A stretch of DNA of 64,000 nucleotides. It comes from Heterobasidion occidentale. Taxonomy: Eukaryota; Basidiomycota; Agaricomycetes; Russulales; Bondarzewiaceae. Positions within the stretch are counted from its first letter, which is position 1, and every line of letters begins with the position of its first letter. A model generated the notes under the pieces. That model searched no databases and was not told where the DNA came from. It was given only the letters and a program-made list of their open reading frames with translations. This document shows positions 23,044 through 36,227 of this stretch, piece by piece. The translations under genes and the position numbers were made by a program. Where the stretch lies: NCBI GenBank assembly GCA_039111635.1, contig JBCAQO010000009.1:1860001-1924000 (forward strand), in the 5' to 3' direction.

Positions 23044-24798
23044 GTTTGGATGGGAGACAAGCCCGATGATGGCTGAATATCAGTGGGGTGTAGCTGTGTA
23101 TCCTCGAACCCGCGGTCGTTCGTGCACGTCGTGGCAGTTTGAGTCTTCGGCATTCGCGCGCACAAGGGACCGAGGTCAGTTTGATGGCAATTTGTGATCA
23201 GTCCGCGCACGTGTCCGCCGCGCCGTCCAAATCCCACTTCGCAATTGGCTCTCGTCTAGGATTTCATTTGCCTTGAATTTCTTTGAGATCACCAAGAAAT
23301 CCGATAGCACTGCAGAAGACATTTGTGGAGAAATATCTCACTTCGTTTGGAAGGTCCTGTGTTCAATACAGCTATGTCGGGTATTGGTCCGATGGTGTGC
23401 CCGACACTGCTGACGTTCTAATTTTTGACAACGATTGACTACGAGATGAAGCAAAGACATATAGCCTTGTTCCCAAACGGAACTAAAGCATATGTATGTT
23501 GACGTTGGCTGGCGTACGCCAAATATGTTAAGCTTCAATGAGTCACCGGTATCATGGTTGGCACCCTCTCCTGTACCACATTGTTTACCCTTCTCTCACC
23601 GGTTCAATGGTGCGCGACACCTGTAATGATCTGGGACCGGGACTGGTACAGGAGGTGGAATCTTTTATGGAAGCACGACAATGTTTCGTCCTCACGCCCG
23701 AACTAAAAGTGTTTCATGACTGCGGCGGCGTGTGCGCTCACAAGTTGTACTTCACGCTCTAGCTTTTCGACGATGAGTTTCGAAAGTCGAACTCACCTGT
23801 GTATATCACTCGAAGTCTGCGCTGGAAGCTTGAGGGTCACTTAGCCAAATCGATCGAGACATTCTATGCGACAAATGTCTTCCGTCAGTAGGCTGATCTG
23901 AGCGAGCTGCCTTCCACGATGATATCAACAGACTTGACTATTCGATATTCTGGGCTTGTGCATTGGTAAGTTGTGAGGATCGTCAAAGTCAAGTTCTCAT
24001 ACATCCACAGCCATGTTCCGAGACGTTCAACTGCAGCAGATATTGAGTGAGTGAAATGAGTTTGAATGAATGGACGACCGAAAATTGCGTGCTTATCCTT
24101 GAGCTTTCGAACAGCTAGGGTAGCGACCATTGGTAGTCTCTAGATTGCAAAATCCAGTCAGCAGGCAGAGGCCACCATTGGGACCCATTATCTTTACCAC
24201 ATCCATGCTTGTTCGTTCCGTGGTAATCTTGCGGCCAGAATGTAGCGTCCTGCCATGAAGCGTTAGCAGCAGATTATGATCCAGCAAAGTCCCTTCTGGT
24301 TCGCCCAAGATACGGCGCACCTTCAAGGATCATGGAAACAAACACGAGGCGACCCTGACGCATCACGAGTAGCTCCGAAGCACAGCATGAGAAAGTTAGT
24401 AGCGAAGATTGCGAGTCTCCTACATTTGAGCAGTCTAATTCGCAGCAAAACCAAGCTCTCGATCTCGCTCTTCAAATGGAGCCGACCTTGAAACCCATCG
24501 ACCTCGGCATCGTCAGATTTCAACGAAGCACGATGCTCGACGATGGCAGCCTGACGTAGCTTGGCTATGGTGCACACTGCCTTGGGAGCATCTTCGTGTA
24601 CGATTGTGCACGTACCTTTGCGATATGAAGCAGTAGCGAGAAAGATTGCAATTGCTGTGAGAGTAGATGCAGTCGTTAAGAAATGAGATTATGAATGACT
24701 GGTTTGGTGATCTGAACGGATGAAGGGTTTGATTCTTAGCTGTCCTCTTCCTTGGCGTGACAAACGAGGCACCATCGGCAGACTGGCACGTTGAATAA
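23044..24798. other. Intergenic stretch, no gene assigned
   Basis: The first few hundred bases are the likely tafazzin promoter. On the minus strand 24577-23885 there are three consecutive open stretches (for instance with LLDHNLLLTLHGRTLHSGRK) that could be exons of a small unknown gene or remnants. No family was recognised and I do not call a gene. Confidence 0.4.
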
Positions 24799-27700
24799 TC
24801 AAAGCGATAACCAGCGACGGTACAGCTGTTCTGCCAACGGTGCAGCACCCGTAGTCACAAATATCAACGAGAGGTTATATGCAGCCTCCCTCGCGAGTCC
24901 AACGTCCTTAAGAAAAGCTGTAAGCACGGTAGACGATGGTATACCAGAATTTTCAACGCACCTCAGATTCCATACCCTGCCTATTTTCTGCCATTTCCAG
25001 CACACGTTCGTAGTGCTTGACGGCGAGCGAATGCAGGCCTGGACAACAAAATTACAGCAGCTGCATAGACGAGTGGATGCGCGAATGTACCTAACTGTTG
25101 AAATGCTCGGCCGAAATTGAACTCAATCTCGTCCAGGCCGGTAGCATCTGACCGCCGAAGGGAACGATAGCGGGATAAGAATGCCATCGCCTAACGGGGA
25201 TCCTCAGTTTTTCACGTGGATGGCGAATAAAAGGGGTCGTACCTGTGCGACTAGATGGTGTCGATTGTCTGCTTGACGTTGCATCGCGCGGCCCATGCAT
25301 GCGATTGCCAAGCTCAAACAAACCATAGCATCGTCTGGGCAATAATCATACGCGTGCAGCAAGTAGACTTTGGGAAGAAAGACGATCAACTCGACAATAC
25401 ACGCCGACGAGATGCCTGTACGCACAAATCGCACTTTGGTAGCTCTTTGCTGCGATACTGATCTGTCCGTATGTCGCCACCAGGATCGGGTTGTTCTTCG
25501 TTGGCATTGGCGTGATCCGTGCGCTTGGACTGTCCTCTGGTGTACCCTCATGGTCTTTCTCGTCGCGGTCGTCTTCCGCGTCCTCTGCATCGCCTCCCTT
25601 GACATTGAAAGCCCATCGGCGGGATGGACCGTTCCACCTCAAGTTATCTTTATTCTTGACTGCCGCATCGCTGAGTTTGATCTCCCGGAAGATATGTTTT
25701 TGCAGGGTAGAGGTGATGAACAAATCCGTGGAACGAAACCCGCTGGCAAGGGAGGCCGTGAGCAGACGAAAGGGTTCGTTATTGAACTGGTTGTTGTTGA
25801 TCAGCTTGCGACACTGTTCAACCACTACAGCATGACGCTTTTCGAAAATAGCGCATGCTGTGCAGCCGAGAGGTCAGTGCTTGGAGCGGACGAAGAATGA
25901 ACAGAGCTTATGCTGTACCGATAAGGGTTAGCCGTATGGTGTTCTGGGTCTCAGCCTTCTGATAGGCGTTGGAGTGCATGAGGTGTCGGAGAACTTCTTC
26001 AGCGGTTTCGTACTGGCCGCGTTTGGTGAGAAGAAAGGCGTACTGCAGCCACGCGAGATGAGCAAATTGAATGGGTGTTGCAAATGCCCATACTCTACCT
26101 GCATGAACACCTTCAACCACTCGTCGAACGTGACTCCTCTAAATATGTCCACCTTGTCAGCATGCCCGTCGTCTTTTCTCGATCGATGAGCCCGATCATG
26201 CTCTGCCAGAAAAGTGTGAAAACATCTTGGGACTGACAGAGGCAGGAACGCACCAAGATCAAGCTGTAGCCGCGACACCATGTCGTCCTCGTTGACTTCA
26301 GGTTTCTTGCCCCTTTTTCGAGCGGGGAACATCCCTCTGAACGGATTCTGCATGTACCTCAGTGATCGCTCAAAGAAAGGAGGGCGCAAGCGTGCCTCAC
26401 CCTGACAGTCAGAAACAGATTCCTTGTCTCTCGGAATGCCTCTATCATTTTCTCCGCTTCCAGCAGCCATTCTCTCTCGGCGAGTTCCTGGCCCGCCGCA
26501 CCCACTGGCCTCATCATGGCCGGCCACAAATCCTGGACACGACGGTAAAGCTGCTGCATTTCTCTCTCTTTTTGATCCTCGAGCTCGCGTAGTTGCGTGA
26601 TAGTGAGCCTGTGCTGCGCCTTCCCGGCCGCCTTGCTCTTGTTCCTTGCCGTCTCTTCGAACAGCGAGACAGGGTGCGATTCTGAGACCTGAGCAGACTC
26701 CGCTGCCTCGCGCGGTCTCCGTTTGCGCGAGTCGATGACTGGAGGAAAATACGGTCGTTCGATGAGGGACGCGATACAGGTGATCAAGACTGACCTTCGT
26801 ACACTAGCTTGAGCGCCTTTCGAGGCTCGTTCAACACCTCGTATATCTCTGCGAGGCTCATCTTGACCTCGTTTTGCGTGTCGTCGGCCGAGATGACTGC
26901 GATGCACGTCATCAGGGGCACAGCACTCGAACGTCGGATAAAGTTATACCGTGTTCATAAACCTCGGCCGCTTCGTGCAGCTCCCCCAGCATATGACAGC
27001 ACCGAGCCACTTGGATGAGGACGTACAAACTGCTGGTCTACGAGCGCGTCAGCGACCAGCCACCAGAACACGATGAGCGGCCGATGCATACCCCGGCATC
27101 GTGGCCCAGGATCTCGTAGATCGGCTTCGCCTGCGCGTACATCTCGCGCTCGTAGTATGCGTCCGCGATCTCCCCAAACAGCGGGGCGTAGTCCAGGACG
27201 TCTTGCGAGAGCACGATGTTCGCGTGCATCTGAAATGTGAGGTTCATCGAGGGCATATCTGGCTCGGACGGCGGCACGCACGACTCCCTCGTCCGTCTCG
27301 TGCATCTTGATCCTCGCGACGGCCAGACGATGCCTCGCGTTGACGTCCAGCGGATACCTCCCGGGAACGACCTCTTCGTCTCTGCCCGGGAGAGGGGCCC
27401 TCCACTCGCCAACATCGTACTCCCTGTCGTCCTCGCATGCGTCCCAGAACTTCTGCTGCGCTCGGCCCTGCAGCCACCGGCACCCGCTTCGAATGGCATG
27501 CACAGCCTTGTCGTGCTCGCCTAGGCTGTTGTAGAGATCCCCGAGGACAAGCAACTCCATCAGACCGAACCCGCCGCCGGGAACGTCGGCGCCGGTCTCT
27601 GGATGAACACCACGTCCGGTGGGGTAAGTAGACGAGTAATGCACAAACGCGTTCTGGAAGAGGGACGCGCAGAGAGCGAGCTCGTGAAGGTCGATCAAGA

Positions 27701-28808
27701 CCGGACGCAGCTCCTCCAAGATGGTGAGGTCGTGCGGCACCTGCTTGAGAATCGCCACCAGCGAGTTGCGTGCCTACACGACCAGAACAGACGGTGAGCG
27801 CGCGCGCCCAGAGACGAAATCGGCCGTACTACGCGGTTGTCGCCGAGCTCTTTCGCGAGCGCGGCCCTGTCCCAGAGGGCATTGATGTTCGTCTGGTCGA
27901 GGCTGTGAACTTTTCCATAGCAGTACAGGGCCTGCTGCTTGAAGCCCAGCTCCCTGGTCGGACTGTGAGGCGCGCGACAAGCGACCGGAGACCGCGCAAA
28001 GATTTACCTGGATTCTCGGGCGAGGTGATCCCACTCCTCCGCGTCGTGGTGCAGGTGCGCGCCCATGATGCGCAGCTGCAGCGCTTTGTGGGGCTGTCCG
28101 CGGTCGGTGTGGCACTTTGCCAGGACGAGCCACGCCGCGGCCGCACGGGGCTCGATGCGTATCACTTCCTGCATGACGCGCATCGCCTCGGGGATGTCGG
28201 CGTCGACGTAGGCCTGGTTCCCCTCTCCGATGAGAGCCCGCACTTGGTGCGAGAGCGTGATGCCGGCGTATCTGCCTCGCTTCCTCGCGAGACGTCAGAA
28301 GTGACGACGGAACCGGACTCCGTCGCAAGCCTGGAGCTCACCTTGCGCTTTCTGCGCCCGACGCCAGATGCCGCTCGGAGATCCTCGTGGAACAGGGCGT
28401 CCCGTTCCTCGATGTTGAAGTCCCAGTCCTTGGTCAGCATGTTAGCGTTCGGATCGCCCTCCGTGGAGCGTATATTTTCGATGAGGCGCCTGCGTGCAGA
28501 GAAACACAAAGTCGTCTTCAACGCGTCGTTCAAGGGAAAGCCCAAAGGACCGCGATATACTTGAAATCGCCTTCGATCTCCATTTCTGCAGACGGACCTT
28601 GCGACTGTGCGTCGAACGCGGGCCCGTCGTCGTCCTCGTTGTCGTCGTCGTGTTCATCTTCTCCGCTGGAGGAGGAATCCTCCTCGCTGATTTCGTCGTC
28701 GGCTGAAAGGGCGGATCAGGAAGACGGAAGCATGATGCGGCGCCGAGGGAGACTCTGACTTGTCTCGTGCTCCTCGTCCGAGAAGTCGCGTCTTCCGTGG
28801 GAGGACAT
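24799..28808 (-). CDS. tfc4: Transcription factor TFIIIC TPR subunit (Tfc4/Sfc4, GTF3C3-like)
   Basis: Component of TFIIIC, which binds internal promoters of tRNA and 5S genes and recruits TFIIIB in the nucleus. The ATG at 28808 (MSSHGRRDFSDEEHET) is joined through a GT..AG intron in phase to a strongly acidic segment (SEEDSSSSGEDEHDDDNED). Tetratricopeptide repeats follow: GNQAYVDADIPEAMRVMQEV, AAAAWLVLAKCHTDRGQPHK, ALQLRIMGAHLHHDAEEWD, FGLMELLVLGDLYNSLGEHD, then further TPR-like blocks through 25900-27000. The last exon ends EAAYNLSLIFVTTGAAPLAE...YRRWLSL at the stop 24799-24801, matching the conserved C-terminus of this subunit. A K/R-rich segment (GRRKRKVSSR) follows the acidic region. 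At least ten introns; I did not fix every boundary. No disabling change noticed. Confidence 0.85.
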
Positions 28809-29385
28809 ACCGTCGCAGGTCCGATCGCGATGTTGAGGGATATATCAGCGTCGAGTTGACGAAGGCTTCTCGCTCGTGCCGAGTTCAACTGATGGGCCCA
28901 CACAGATCACTACTCGACCTGCAGGTTGATGAATGATTTTTGCCGTGAGTCCACGAGCTCTGCGCTCGAACTCGAAGATGGTGGTCAGTACGTAAAGGCG
29001 AATGGCGGCGGGCCCCTTCGGTGACGCGCGAACCCTAACCCAGCCCTATGATGCCACGCCGAGCCCGACCTTCGACCGGTCGGACGCGCAACGCGCCGAA
29101 TACACAAGTTACATGCATCTGAAGCAGTTTGGGGTTTTTGTGTTTGTGCCAAGTTACCTACGCCGCGAGCAACGACCACTGTACAGAGTATTACGGTCCG
29201 AACGGGCTCTAATCTATTCCCCACCACCGCGCACCGCACACCGCACATCCACGCACGAGGCAATGACGTCCAACCGACAAGGGCAAAAGACGGAAAGCAA
29301 AGCATCCGACAAGAACACACACAAAGAAAAACGAAAAAAGAGAACAATCGCCGCACCCGCCACCCAGCCAACGCGCGCGCCGCCC
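28809..29385. other. Promoter of tfc4 and 3' flank of the Skt5-like gene
   Basis: 577 bp between the tfc4 start and the stop of the chitin synthase activator, both on the minus strand. No further gene recognised. Confidence 0.45.
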
Positions 29386-31967
29386 TCACATGATCACGCA
29401 CTCCTTGTCCTCCAGCTTCTGGCTCTGGAACCCCATCTCCTGGAACGTCGCGGGGCCCTTGGCAGGCGGCGGGCGCGGGGCGGGGGTCGGGGATCCCCCG
29501 CCCTGCTGCTGCTGCTGCTGCTGCTGGGCTTGAGGCACAGCCGACGACGACGGCACGCGGCCGTGCGCGGGGCGGCCGCCGGGCCCAGCACCCGCGGGCG
29601 ACGTGCGGCCGGTGCCGACGCCGGGGTCGGTGAGGCCGTAGCGCGGCGCGCCGGGAGGCGCGCGCGGCGGGCTCTGGTTCTGCGGCGGGGGCGCGCCGTA
29701 CGCGTCGCCCGAGCCCTGGCGGGGCGGGGGCGGCCCTGCGTAGGGCGACGCGGCGGGGCCAGAACCGGGGGGCGGGCGCTGGGCGAGCGAGTTCTTGCGG
29801 ATGTGCTCGACGATCTGCGCGCTGCTCGCCTGCGGGGGCGCGTGCGCGTGCGGGTTCGGGTTCGGGTTCGGGTTCGGGGTCGGGTTCTGGTCGCTGCCGG
29901 GGGCGGGGGCGGGGCGGGGGCGCGCGTCGGAGCGCTGCTTGGCCTGGGTGCGCTTGCGGACGAGGGTGCTCTCCGTGAGCGTGTCGTGCTCCTGGCGGGA
30001 GAGCGCGTGCGCGGCGGGCTGGGCGAGCGCGGCGAGGCGCTCGCTCGCGTCTGCGTTGCCGTGCTGCGCGGCCTGCAAAGGTGCGCGGTGAGGGGGCGCG
30101 CGGGGGCGGAGAGAGGGGAGCGGGGGAGCGGGGGCGACGCACCCTGGTGTACCACTTGGTCGCGGCGGCGATGTCCTTCGGGCCGCCGACGCCGACCTCC
30201 ATGTAGTAGCCCATGGCGAACTCGGCGCTCGGGAGCCCCCTGCGTGCGGCCTTCTCGGCAAAGGTGAACGCGAGGGCCTCGTCCTTGTCGAAGCTGCCCT
30301 CGGCGCCGCAGAGGAACCACTTGGAGAGCGCCATGTCGGCCTCGATCTCGCCCTGCTGGCTGGCGAGGGAGTAGTACTGCACGCTGAGGAGCGGGTCGAA
30401 CGGGAAGGGCGGCTGGGCAAACTCGTACGCGTGGCCGAGCTTGTATTGGGCGGGGGCAAAGTTGAGGTAGGCGGCGCGCTCGAGGTGGCGGCGGGCCTCG
30501 CCCTCGCGGGTGCTGCCCGCGGGGATGAAGGGCGTGAAGAGGTGTGGGGGCACGGCGACGTGGGAGAACTCGGCGAGGAGGAGCAGGCCGTATACGTACG
30601 CGGGCTGTGGGATGTCGACGGTCGCGACGGTCGCGGCGCGCTGGAGGAGGGGGATGGCGGCCTCGGGGTTGACGGGGAGACCGAGCTGGCCCATGAGGTT
30701 GGCCATGCCCATGCGCTGCGGAAGAGAGGAGGAGAATCAGAAAGGGCGGAGGCCGAAGGCGGAGGACGCACGTAGAGGGAACTCTCGTCGCCGTACTTGA
30801 TTCCGCGCTCGAAGCAGTCCTTGGCGTGCGGGGCGTCGCCAAAGGTCTCGTAGTCGCGGCCGAGCTTGAACCAGCCGGCGTGGAAGCCTGCGCGGGCGGC
30901 GCGCTCGTAGTCGCGGAAGGCGGAGCGGGGGTTGTGGGGCAGGAACTGGGGGAAGGCGCCGGATGCGGCGAGGTTGGCGCGGTGGTAGACGGCCTCGGCG
31001 ACGTAGAGCGGGAGGGGGTTCGGCGGGGGCTGGGGGTTTGCGAGCTGGGCGATGAGCGGGACGGCGACCTGGGAAAGGCGAGCGAGGCCCTGGTCTGGGA
31101 TGTTGACGGCGCCCGGAGGCGGGGGCTCGGAGGCAGCGGAGGTAGAGCGGGCCGAGGCATCGAGGCGGTCGACGAGGGAGAGGACGTCGCGGGCCCAGGC
31201 GAGCTTGGAGGCAAGGTCGCCGGCGGGGTTCTGGATGGCGGGGAGGGCTGCGGTGAGGGAGGCGACGGTGGGGAGGGGCGCGGTGAGCGAGGGCGGGCCG
31301 TCATTCTGTGTGCGCTGGAGTGGGGGTGGTGGGGTGGTGGCGATGGCGAGGCCGCTCATGGAGGAGGCGAGGGGGTCGTAGCCGGACATCGGGCGCGCGG
31401 GCGGGGCGTAGGGCTGCTGGGAGGGCTGGGGCGGCAAGGACTGCCGGAGAGGCGGGGGCGATTGCGGGTAGGGCTGGTGCTGGTTGTGCTGGGGGACGGT
31501 CCACGGCGACCAGGCGTCAGCGGACTGGGAGGGAAGAGGAGGGGGAGGGGGAGAAGCAGCGTGTGCTGGGGTTGGAAAGGCAAAGCCGGGGTTGTTGTTT
31601 AAGCCGGGGTACTGCTGCGGTGGCGGGGGAGGGGCCGGGGTCGGGAGCCTGTGGTGGTCGGGGGCAGCAAAGGCGAGGGAGTGGTCCAGGGTGCGGGCCA
31701 TCTGGCGGGAGTCGTTAGGCGGTTAGGCGGCGCGTGCAAGGCAGGAGACCAGAGACGCACGTCTGCGGGCAGATCGGGCGTGATCTTCTGCGGCCGCGGG
31801 GCGACGAGCGGGTCTTCGAGGTGCGGCGGCGACACGTACGGGTCTGGCGGTCGCTCTCGCTGGTAGTGGGGCGGCAGCGGAGGGACGGGCGGGGGAGGTG
31901 GCACGTCGTCGTAGAGCTGCTGCTGAGGGCGAGGGGGCACGGGGAGCGGGTTGGTGTTGGAGGCCAT
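29386..31967 (-). CDS. Chitin synthase activator, Sel1-repeat protein (Skt5/Chs4-like) with CaaX box
   Basis: Adaptor that activates and localises class IV-type chitin synthase at the plasma membrane and septum. Exons 31967-31761, 31701-30772, 30715-30143 and 30072-29386 join in phase to 798 residues. The N-terminus is proline/glutamine-rich (PPPPPVPPLPPHYQRERPP). Sel1-like repeats follow, for example AAYLNFAPAQYKLGHAYEF, YYSLASQQGEIEADMALSKW and AARRGLPSAEFAMGYYMEVG. A long disordered P/Q/G-rich tail includes a poly-Q run (encoded near 29511-29530) and (NP)n repeats. The protein ends CVIM, a CaaX prenylation box; yeast Chs4 is prenylated at the same kind of box. The opposite strand carries a long but spurious GC-rich open frame. 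Confidence 0.9.
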
Positions 31968-33581
31968 GGCAGGAGTTGTGTTATGTTATGTAGAGTGATG
32001 CACCCGCCCATATTTATTCAATCGATGGCCGCAGCCGCACACACAGCCCCCATCATCATCGTCGACTCTTGCCCCGCCCACATCTTCCCTCCCACCCGTC
32101 CCTCCAGCGCTGCCCCGCCACCACCACCCGCCCGCGGCCTCGTCTGCTTTCGTCTGTCCCTCGGCTGCATGGCCTCTCGCTCCGTCGCTTCTCGCTCGGC
32201 TCCCCTCAATCTTCACATCGCCTGGCACTCCCTTGCGCTTCATCCATCATCGCCATATCTGATCCCATCTCCGCAATATCTGATCCCGTCAACCACATCC
32301 CTTGCCTGTCCTTCCCCACCCTCCCCCTCGCGCCCACTGCCACTGCCCATCTCCCCGCCACCTTCCACAGCCTAAATCTCAATCTCCATCATTTTCTCTC
32401 CATGTGCTGTCGGGCGTCGCGGTTAGCGACGCGCAACAGATTCAACGCGCGCCTCTGGGCCAATTGATGTCACTGTCCTAAGTTTGATGCACTCGTCCAT
32501 GTGAGCTTCTGTCTAACAAAGTCGCATACATCTGCGTCGCCGCTCCTTCAAGTTGCCATCAAATACTGTTCGCGGTCGCTAGCCCTCGTGGATCCTGATA
32601 CGAGTCGACTCCTTCAGATACTCGTCACGAGCGCCGCTCGTGCCGCAGCGAATGGGCTGCAGCCGCGCTCGCACGTGCGTCGGTCGTCTATTATCGCCAA
32701 CGCGCGCGCCTCCCAACCTTGCACGTCAGGCGTCCGCACGCAGCTTCGCATACGTACGGCCTCTCGGGCTCGGGCATCCAGCGGCGCGCTCGGCTGCTTG
32801 CCCAAGGTCCGCGCCACATACTATGTATACAAGTGATTAGGCACACGCCATTTCGCTAGCGCAACTACGCGACAGGCGGCGGTCCAGGTCGAGCCCCGGC
32901 GCCGCTCGTCGCTTCTCGCTCGTGGCGCGCTGGATCGCCCATCAATGATCTCGCAGAGATCGGTCTTGCGCGCGCCTCTGCCGCCTCGACATATGTAAGG
33001 CGCGGAACGCATCGTCGTTTTTTTCCTCTCCTTGATGAGGACGATCCCTCCGATCGAACGCCCGACTGACCCTCGCGGTCTTCACACAGGTGCGTCCGTG
33101 CGCCGTACGCCATCGCCGCCCGCTGCCCGCTGCCCGCCGTCCGCTCCAGGATGCGCCCGATCCAACGCCCTGACTCTCCGAACTCCAAGTGCGCCGGGGG
33201 TCTACTCTGGTCCAGGCCCAGGCGCGCGCTGCGCAAACGCGTCGAGAAGCGTTGTCTTTTTCTTTCTTTCAGGGACGCTATTTTGGACGTCCGGCTCGCC
33301 GTCGTGACGTGGCGTTCCGTCGGCGACCGACGGTGCTGCGCGCGCCCCCGCGAGCCGAATACCGACAGACAGACAAGCGCTGCGCAGCGCGGGAGTATTC
33401 ATTGTACCGTTCAGGGTCTGGCGCGCTGCTCCCAGGACAAGGCCACCGCGCGAGAGTTCGCCTACGTAAACTATACAGAACACTCGTCTGGTTGACGAGG
33501 CCTCCCGAGTAAGGAATCTCTCGCATATAAGCAGGCGGAAACGGGTTGGAACCTCATTTCAACCATTATTTTGCATGGCAC
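31968..33581. other. Long intergenic region, no gene recognised
   Basis: 1.6 kb between the Skt5-like start and the MDR gene stop. GC-rich open frames on both strands are S/R/P-rich shadows. The first few hundred bases should contain the promoter of the chitin synthase activator; they include pyrimidine-rich runs (CCCTCCCCCTCGCGCCC-like, about 32300-32350). Confidence 0.5.
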
Positions 33582-34923
33582 CTACGCCCTCCAGTCGACC
33601 AGGATCTTCTCCCCCCGCACGTTCCCGCGCCTGTACTCCTCGAGCATCTTCTCCGTCCTCTCCAAGATCGAGCCGCCCTCCATCACTCTAAACGGCACCG
33701 GCTTGACGAGCCCGAGCGCGACCATCTGATTCATGATCTCAGGCTGGAGCAGCTCCTTCACGTCCTCGTTCTGGAACAGCGACGCAGCGACGCGGTCGCG
33801 ATCAGGCCCCCGTCCGTCGCAGCGCGTCAAGCAGAGTCCACGACGCACCTTCTGGTAAAAATGCGTTCGGATGCCCGCCACCCGCACCCCATCCGCGAAC
33901 GGCACGTCGATGTCCATGCTCACGCCCGCCGTGCTCCCGTACCCGCCCTTCCTCACGGGCAGCAGCACGCCGACCCTCGCGCCGCGCTTCGCGACGGCGG
34001 CGATCGGACGCACGGTCGTCGCCTCGTCGCCGATGCAGTCGAGCGCGACGTCGACGTCGAGCGCGGAGAGCGCGCGCGCGGTGTCCGGAGACGCGTAGTC
34101 GTACGTCGCGCTCGCGCCGAAGGACGCGAGCAGGGGAAAGTGCCGCGCGGACGAGACGCTGAGAATGTTCGTGTACCCCGCCGCGCGCAGGATCTGACAG
34201 CGGTGACCGTGGTCTCAGCGCATGCTGGATGTTGTGAGGTTCGCAGAGGACGAAGGGCTTGCCTGGATGGCGAACATGCCGCTCGTGGACGCCCCGCCCC
34301 ATATGAGGATGCACAGTCCTGGGTTGGGCGGGGCCACAGGCGACGGGAAGGACAGCGGGAGCGGGACGCCGAGCTCTGTGGTCAGAGAGTGGTACGCGGT
34401 GACGAAGCTGTCAGGTATGGTAGCTGCTTCAAGAAGAGAGATATTGTCGGGGACCTGGATTTGGAGGGTCAGCGCGTGCACGGGGGAGATCGCGACGCGG
34501 CGCGACGCACAAGGCAGGCATTGTGCTGGTTGACGAGCACGAGCTCCTGATTCGGCCGCTCGTCGGGCAGGGCGAACTGGAACCCCATGATCTAGCGCGC
34601 GCGGGCTTCAGCTCTATACACAATCTTTCCGCCTCAGCGGCGTTGGGCGTGCTTACGATACTGCCGACTCGAAGCTCCTCCCGCACGCCCGCTCCGACTT
34701 CGAGGACCTCACCGACCACGTTCCCGCCTAGCACGTGGTCTTCCTCTCCGATGAACAAGCGGAAGTCGACCTGCCACTGCGACAGGGGCGTATGCCCCAC
34801 GAGCAGCGTCTTGGCCAACACTTGCCCAGGCCCCGGTCGCAGCGTCGGGCGTGAGAAGGAGGCCAGCCGCGATGCGGTGCTGGAGCCTAGGAGTCCAATC
34901 GCGCTGTGGGTGTTCGCGGCCAT
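33582..34923 (-). CDS. Zinc-type alcohol dehydrogenase-like (MDR) oxidoreductase
   Basis: Medium-chain dehydrogenase/reductase resembling fungal trans-enoyl reductase-like proteins; NADPH-dependent, substrate unknown. The ATG at 34923 begins MAANTHSAIGLL. The GroES-like N-terminal part includes GPGQVLAKTLLVGHTPLSQW and EDHVLGGNVVGEVLEVGAGV. The Rossmann part includes PDNISLLEAATIPDSFVTAY, LCILIWGGASTSGMFAIQ (cofactor loop G-G-A-S-T-S-G), and SALDVDVALDCIGDEATT. The end is EKMLEEYRRGNVRGEKILVD then the stop TAG at 33582-33584. Three or four short introns (for example near 34670, 34450, 34200 and 33850). No zinc-ligand cysteine cluster is visible, so it is probably a zinc-independent member. 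Confidence 0.85.
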
Positions 34924-34970
34924 GACGTGAAATTTACTGAACGATGGACAGTACGCCGCTCGGGTCGTCG

Positions 34971-34979
34971 TATAAATAG
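34971..34979 (-). promoter_or_regulatory. TATA box of the MDR gene
   Basis: On the minus strand CTATTTATA lies about 48 bp upstream of the MDR start codon at 34923, suitable for a short 5' untranslated region. Confidence 0.5.
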
Positions 34980-36227
34980 CCCAGAGGCGTCGGCTGACTA
35001 AGCGGGCTGGACGCACTGAGTAAGCCGGCCTCGCCAACCGAGTGGATTATAGATGGCTTTGGTGGGCGAGGACGGACGTGCAGAAGTTTATTGACGACGC
35101 CGACGAGCTTGTGCCTATCGCTTTCTGGCCGCGTTGTGGCTCTTGGTAGGCGTGCACAGATGGGCATCGTCGAATCGTGAGGCCCACAACGGATTGTCGA
35201 GTCACCGCTCCGATGACTTGATAGATGAATCAGGTCAGAGTCAAGTTCGTGATGGACACCTTTGGTCTGTTTCTTGAACACCTAATGTATGCCATGTGAA
35301 AATTCAGTCTAGTTGCATGCACGAAAGAGCATCATCCAGCAGGGAGCGACAGACACAGGACCACCCGATCGTCCAACCATCAACCATATTTAGAGCTCCT
35401 CTCCAACTGTGAATCATAAGGATCAGTGCAAGGCTTGCCGACCTGCATTCAAGCAATCGGCTAATTCTAGTCTCGATTAAAGGGACCTTGCCGTCGTCAG
35501 CCGCCAGTGGCGCGGTCACCGCCCATGGGAGGGTGGATACGAGAGCGCGCATAACCATCGATCTTCTGGAGTCAGTGAGGTGTTGCTGCAAATGAGTCTG
35601 CAAGTTGCCCGGGCTCGAGGAAACCGACTTGATTTTGGCGTTTCCGCATCTCCCGGCTAGCTCTCTCGCAGGCACCGTGACTTCAAATTTGTTCTGGGCA
35701 CAGAACGATTGATGAGCGAAGGCTTGTGTGGTCTTGTGAGACTTCAGCTGACGATGTGCACATACTGCAAACTATACTCACAGTGATCGTCGGCCACCGC
35801 AGTTGGACGGCTGTGCATCTTCGACTCCGTGGGTACTATGCACATGAAGAGAGATGGTTCAGGCGCTAAACTCTCTGACTGACGCCATCACTCATGAAGT
35901 TTCGTCGACTGAGAAGATCAACGTCAACTCTCACCGATCTGACTTCCATCGCGGCTGCCAAACAGGCTGTGTATGCACTCACTTACATATACTCGTTTTG
36001 TACAAAATTGCACTGTCATAATCTCGAGAGTTGAAAGTTGTATTTCCAAATTTCGAGCTCAAGTTTCAAGCTTTCAAAAAGGGAGGTGAAAGATATTGAG
36101 CGAAGGATATGCAGAGTCACTTGGAGGCGATTCAAGGAGACGACGTCGGCCCGGCACATCCCGAACGCGTCCCGCTAGCTGAGGAATGGGCCTCTCAATG
36201 GACTCCTAGTACTACTATCACTAATAT
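34980..36227. other. Intergenic, no gene recognised
   Basis: A 123-codon minus-strand open frame at 35304-35675 lacks any recognisable motif and is not called. The rest is upstream sequence of the MDR gene. Confidence 0.45.

Noticed and set aside
23885..24577. Minus-strand open stretches as extra 3' exons of tfc4
   Set aside because: The tfc4 C-terminus (ending RWLSL) is reached at 24799, so these are downstream of its stop; no family was recognised.
29002..30267. 421-codon plus-strand open frame
   Set aside because: Antisense shadow of the GC-rich Skt5/Chs4-like gene. R/G/A-rich with no motif, while the minus strand gives Sel1 repeats and in-phase introns.
30826..31602. 258-codon plus-strand open frame rich in G, E and V
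   Set aside because: Also antisense to the chitin synthase activator.
35304..35675. 123-codon minus-strand open frame
   Set aside because: No motif, no neighbouring exon and no start context that stands out.
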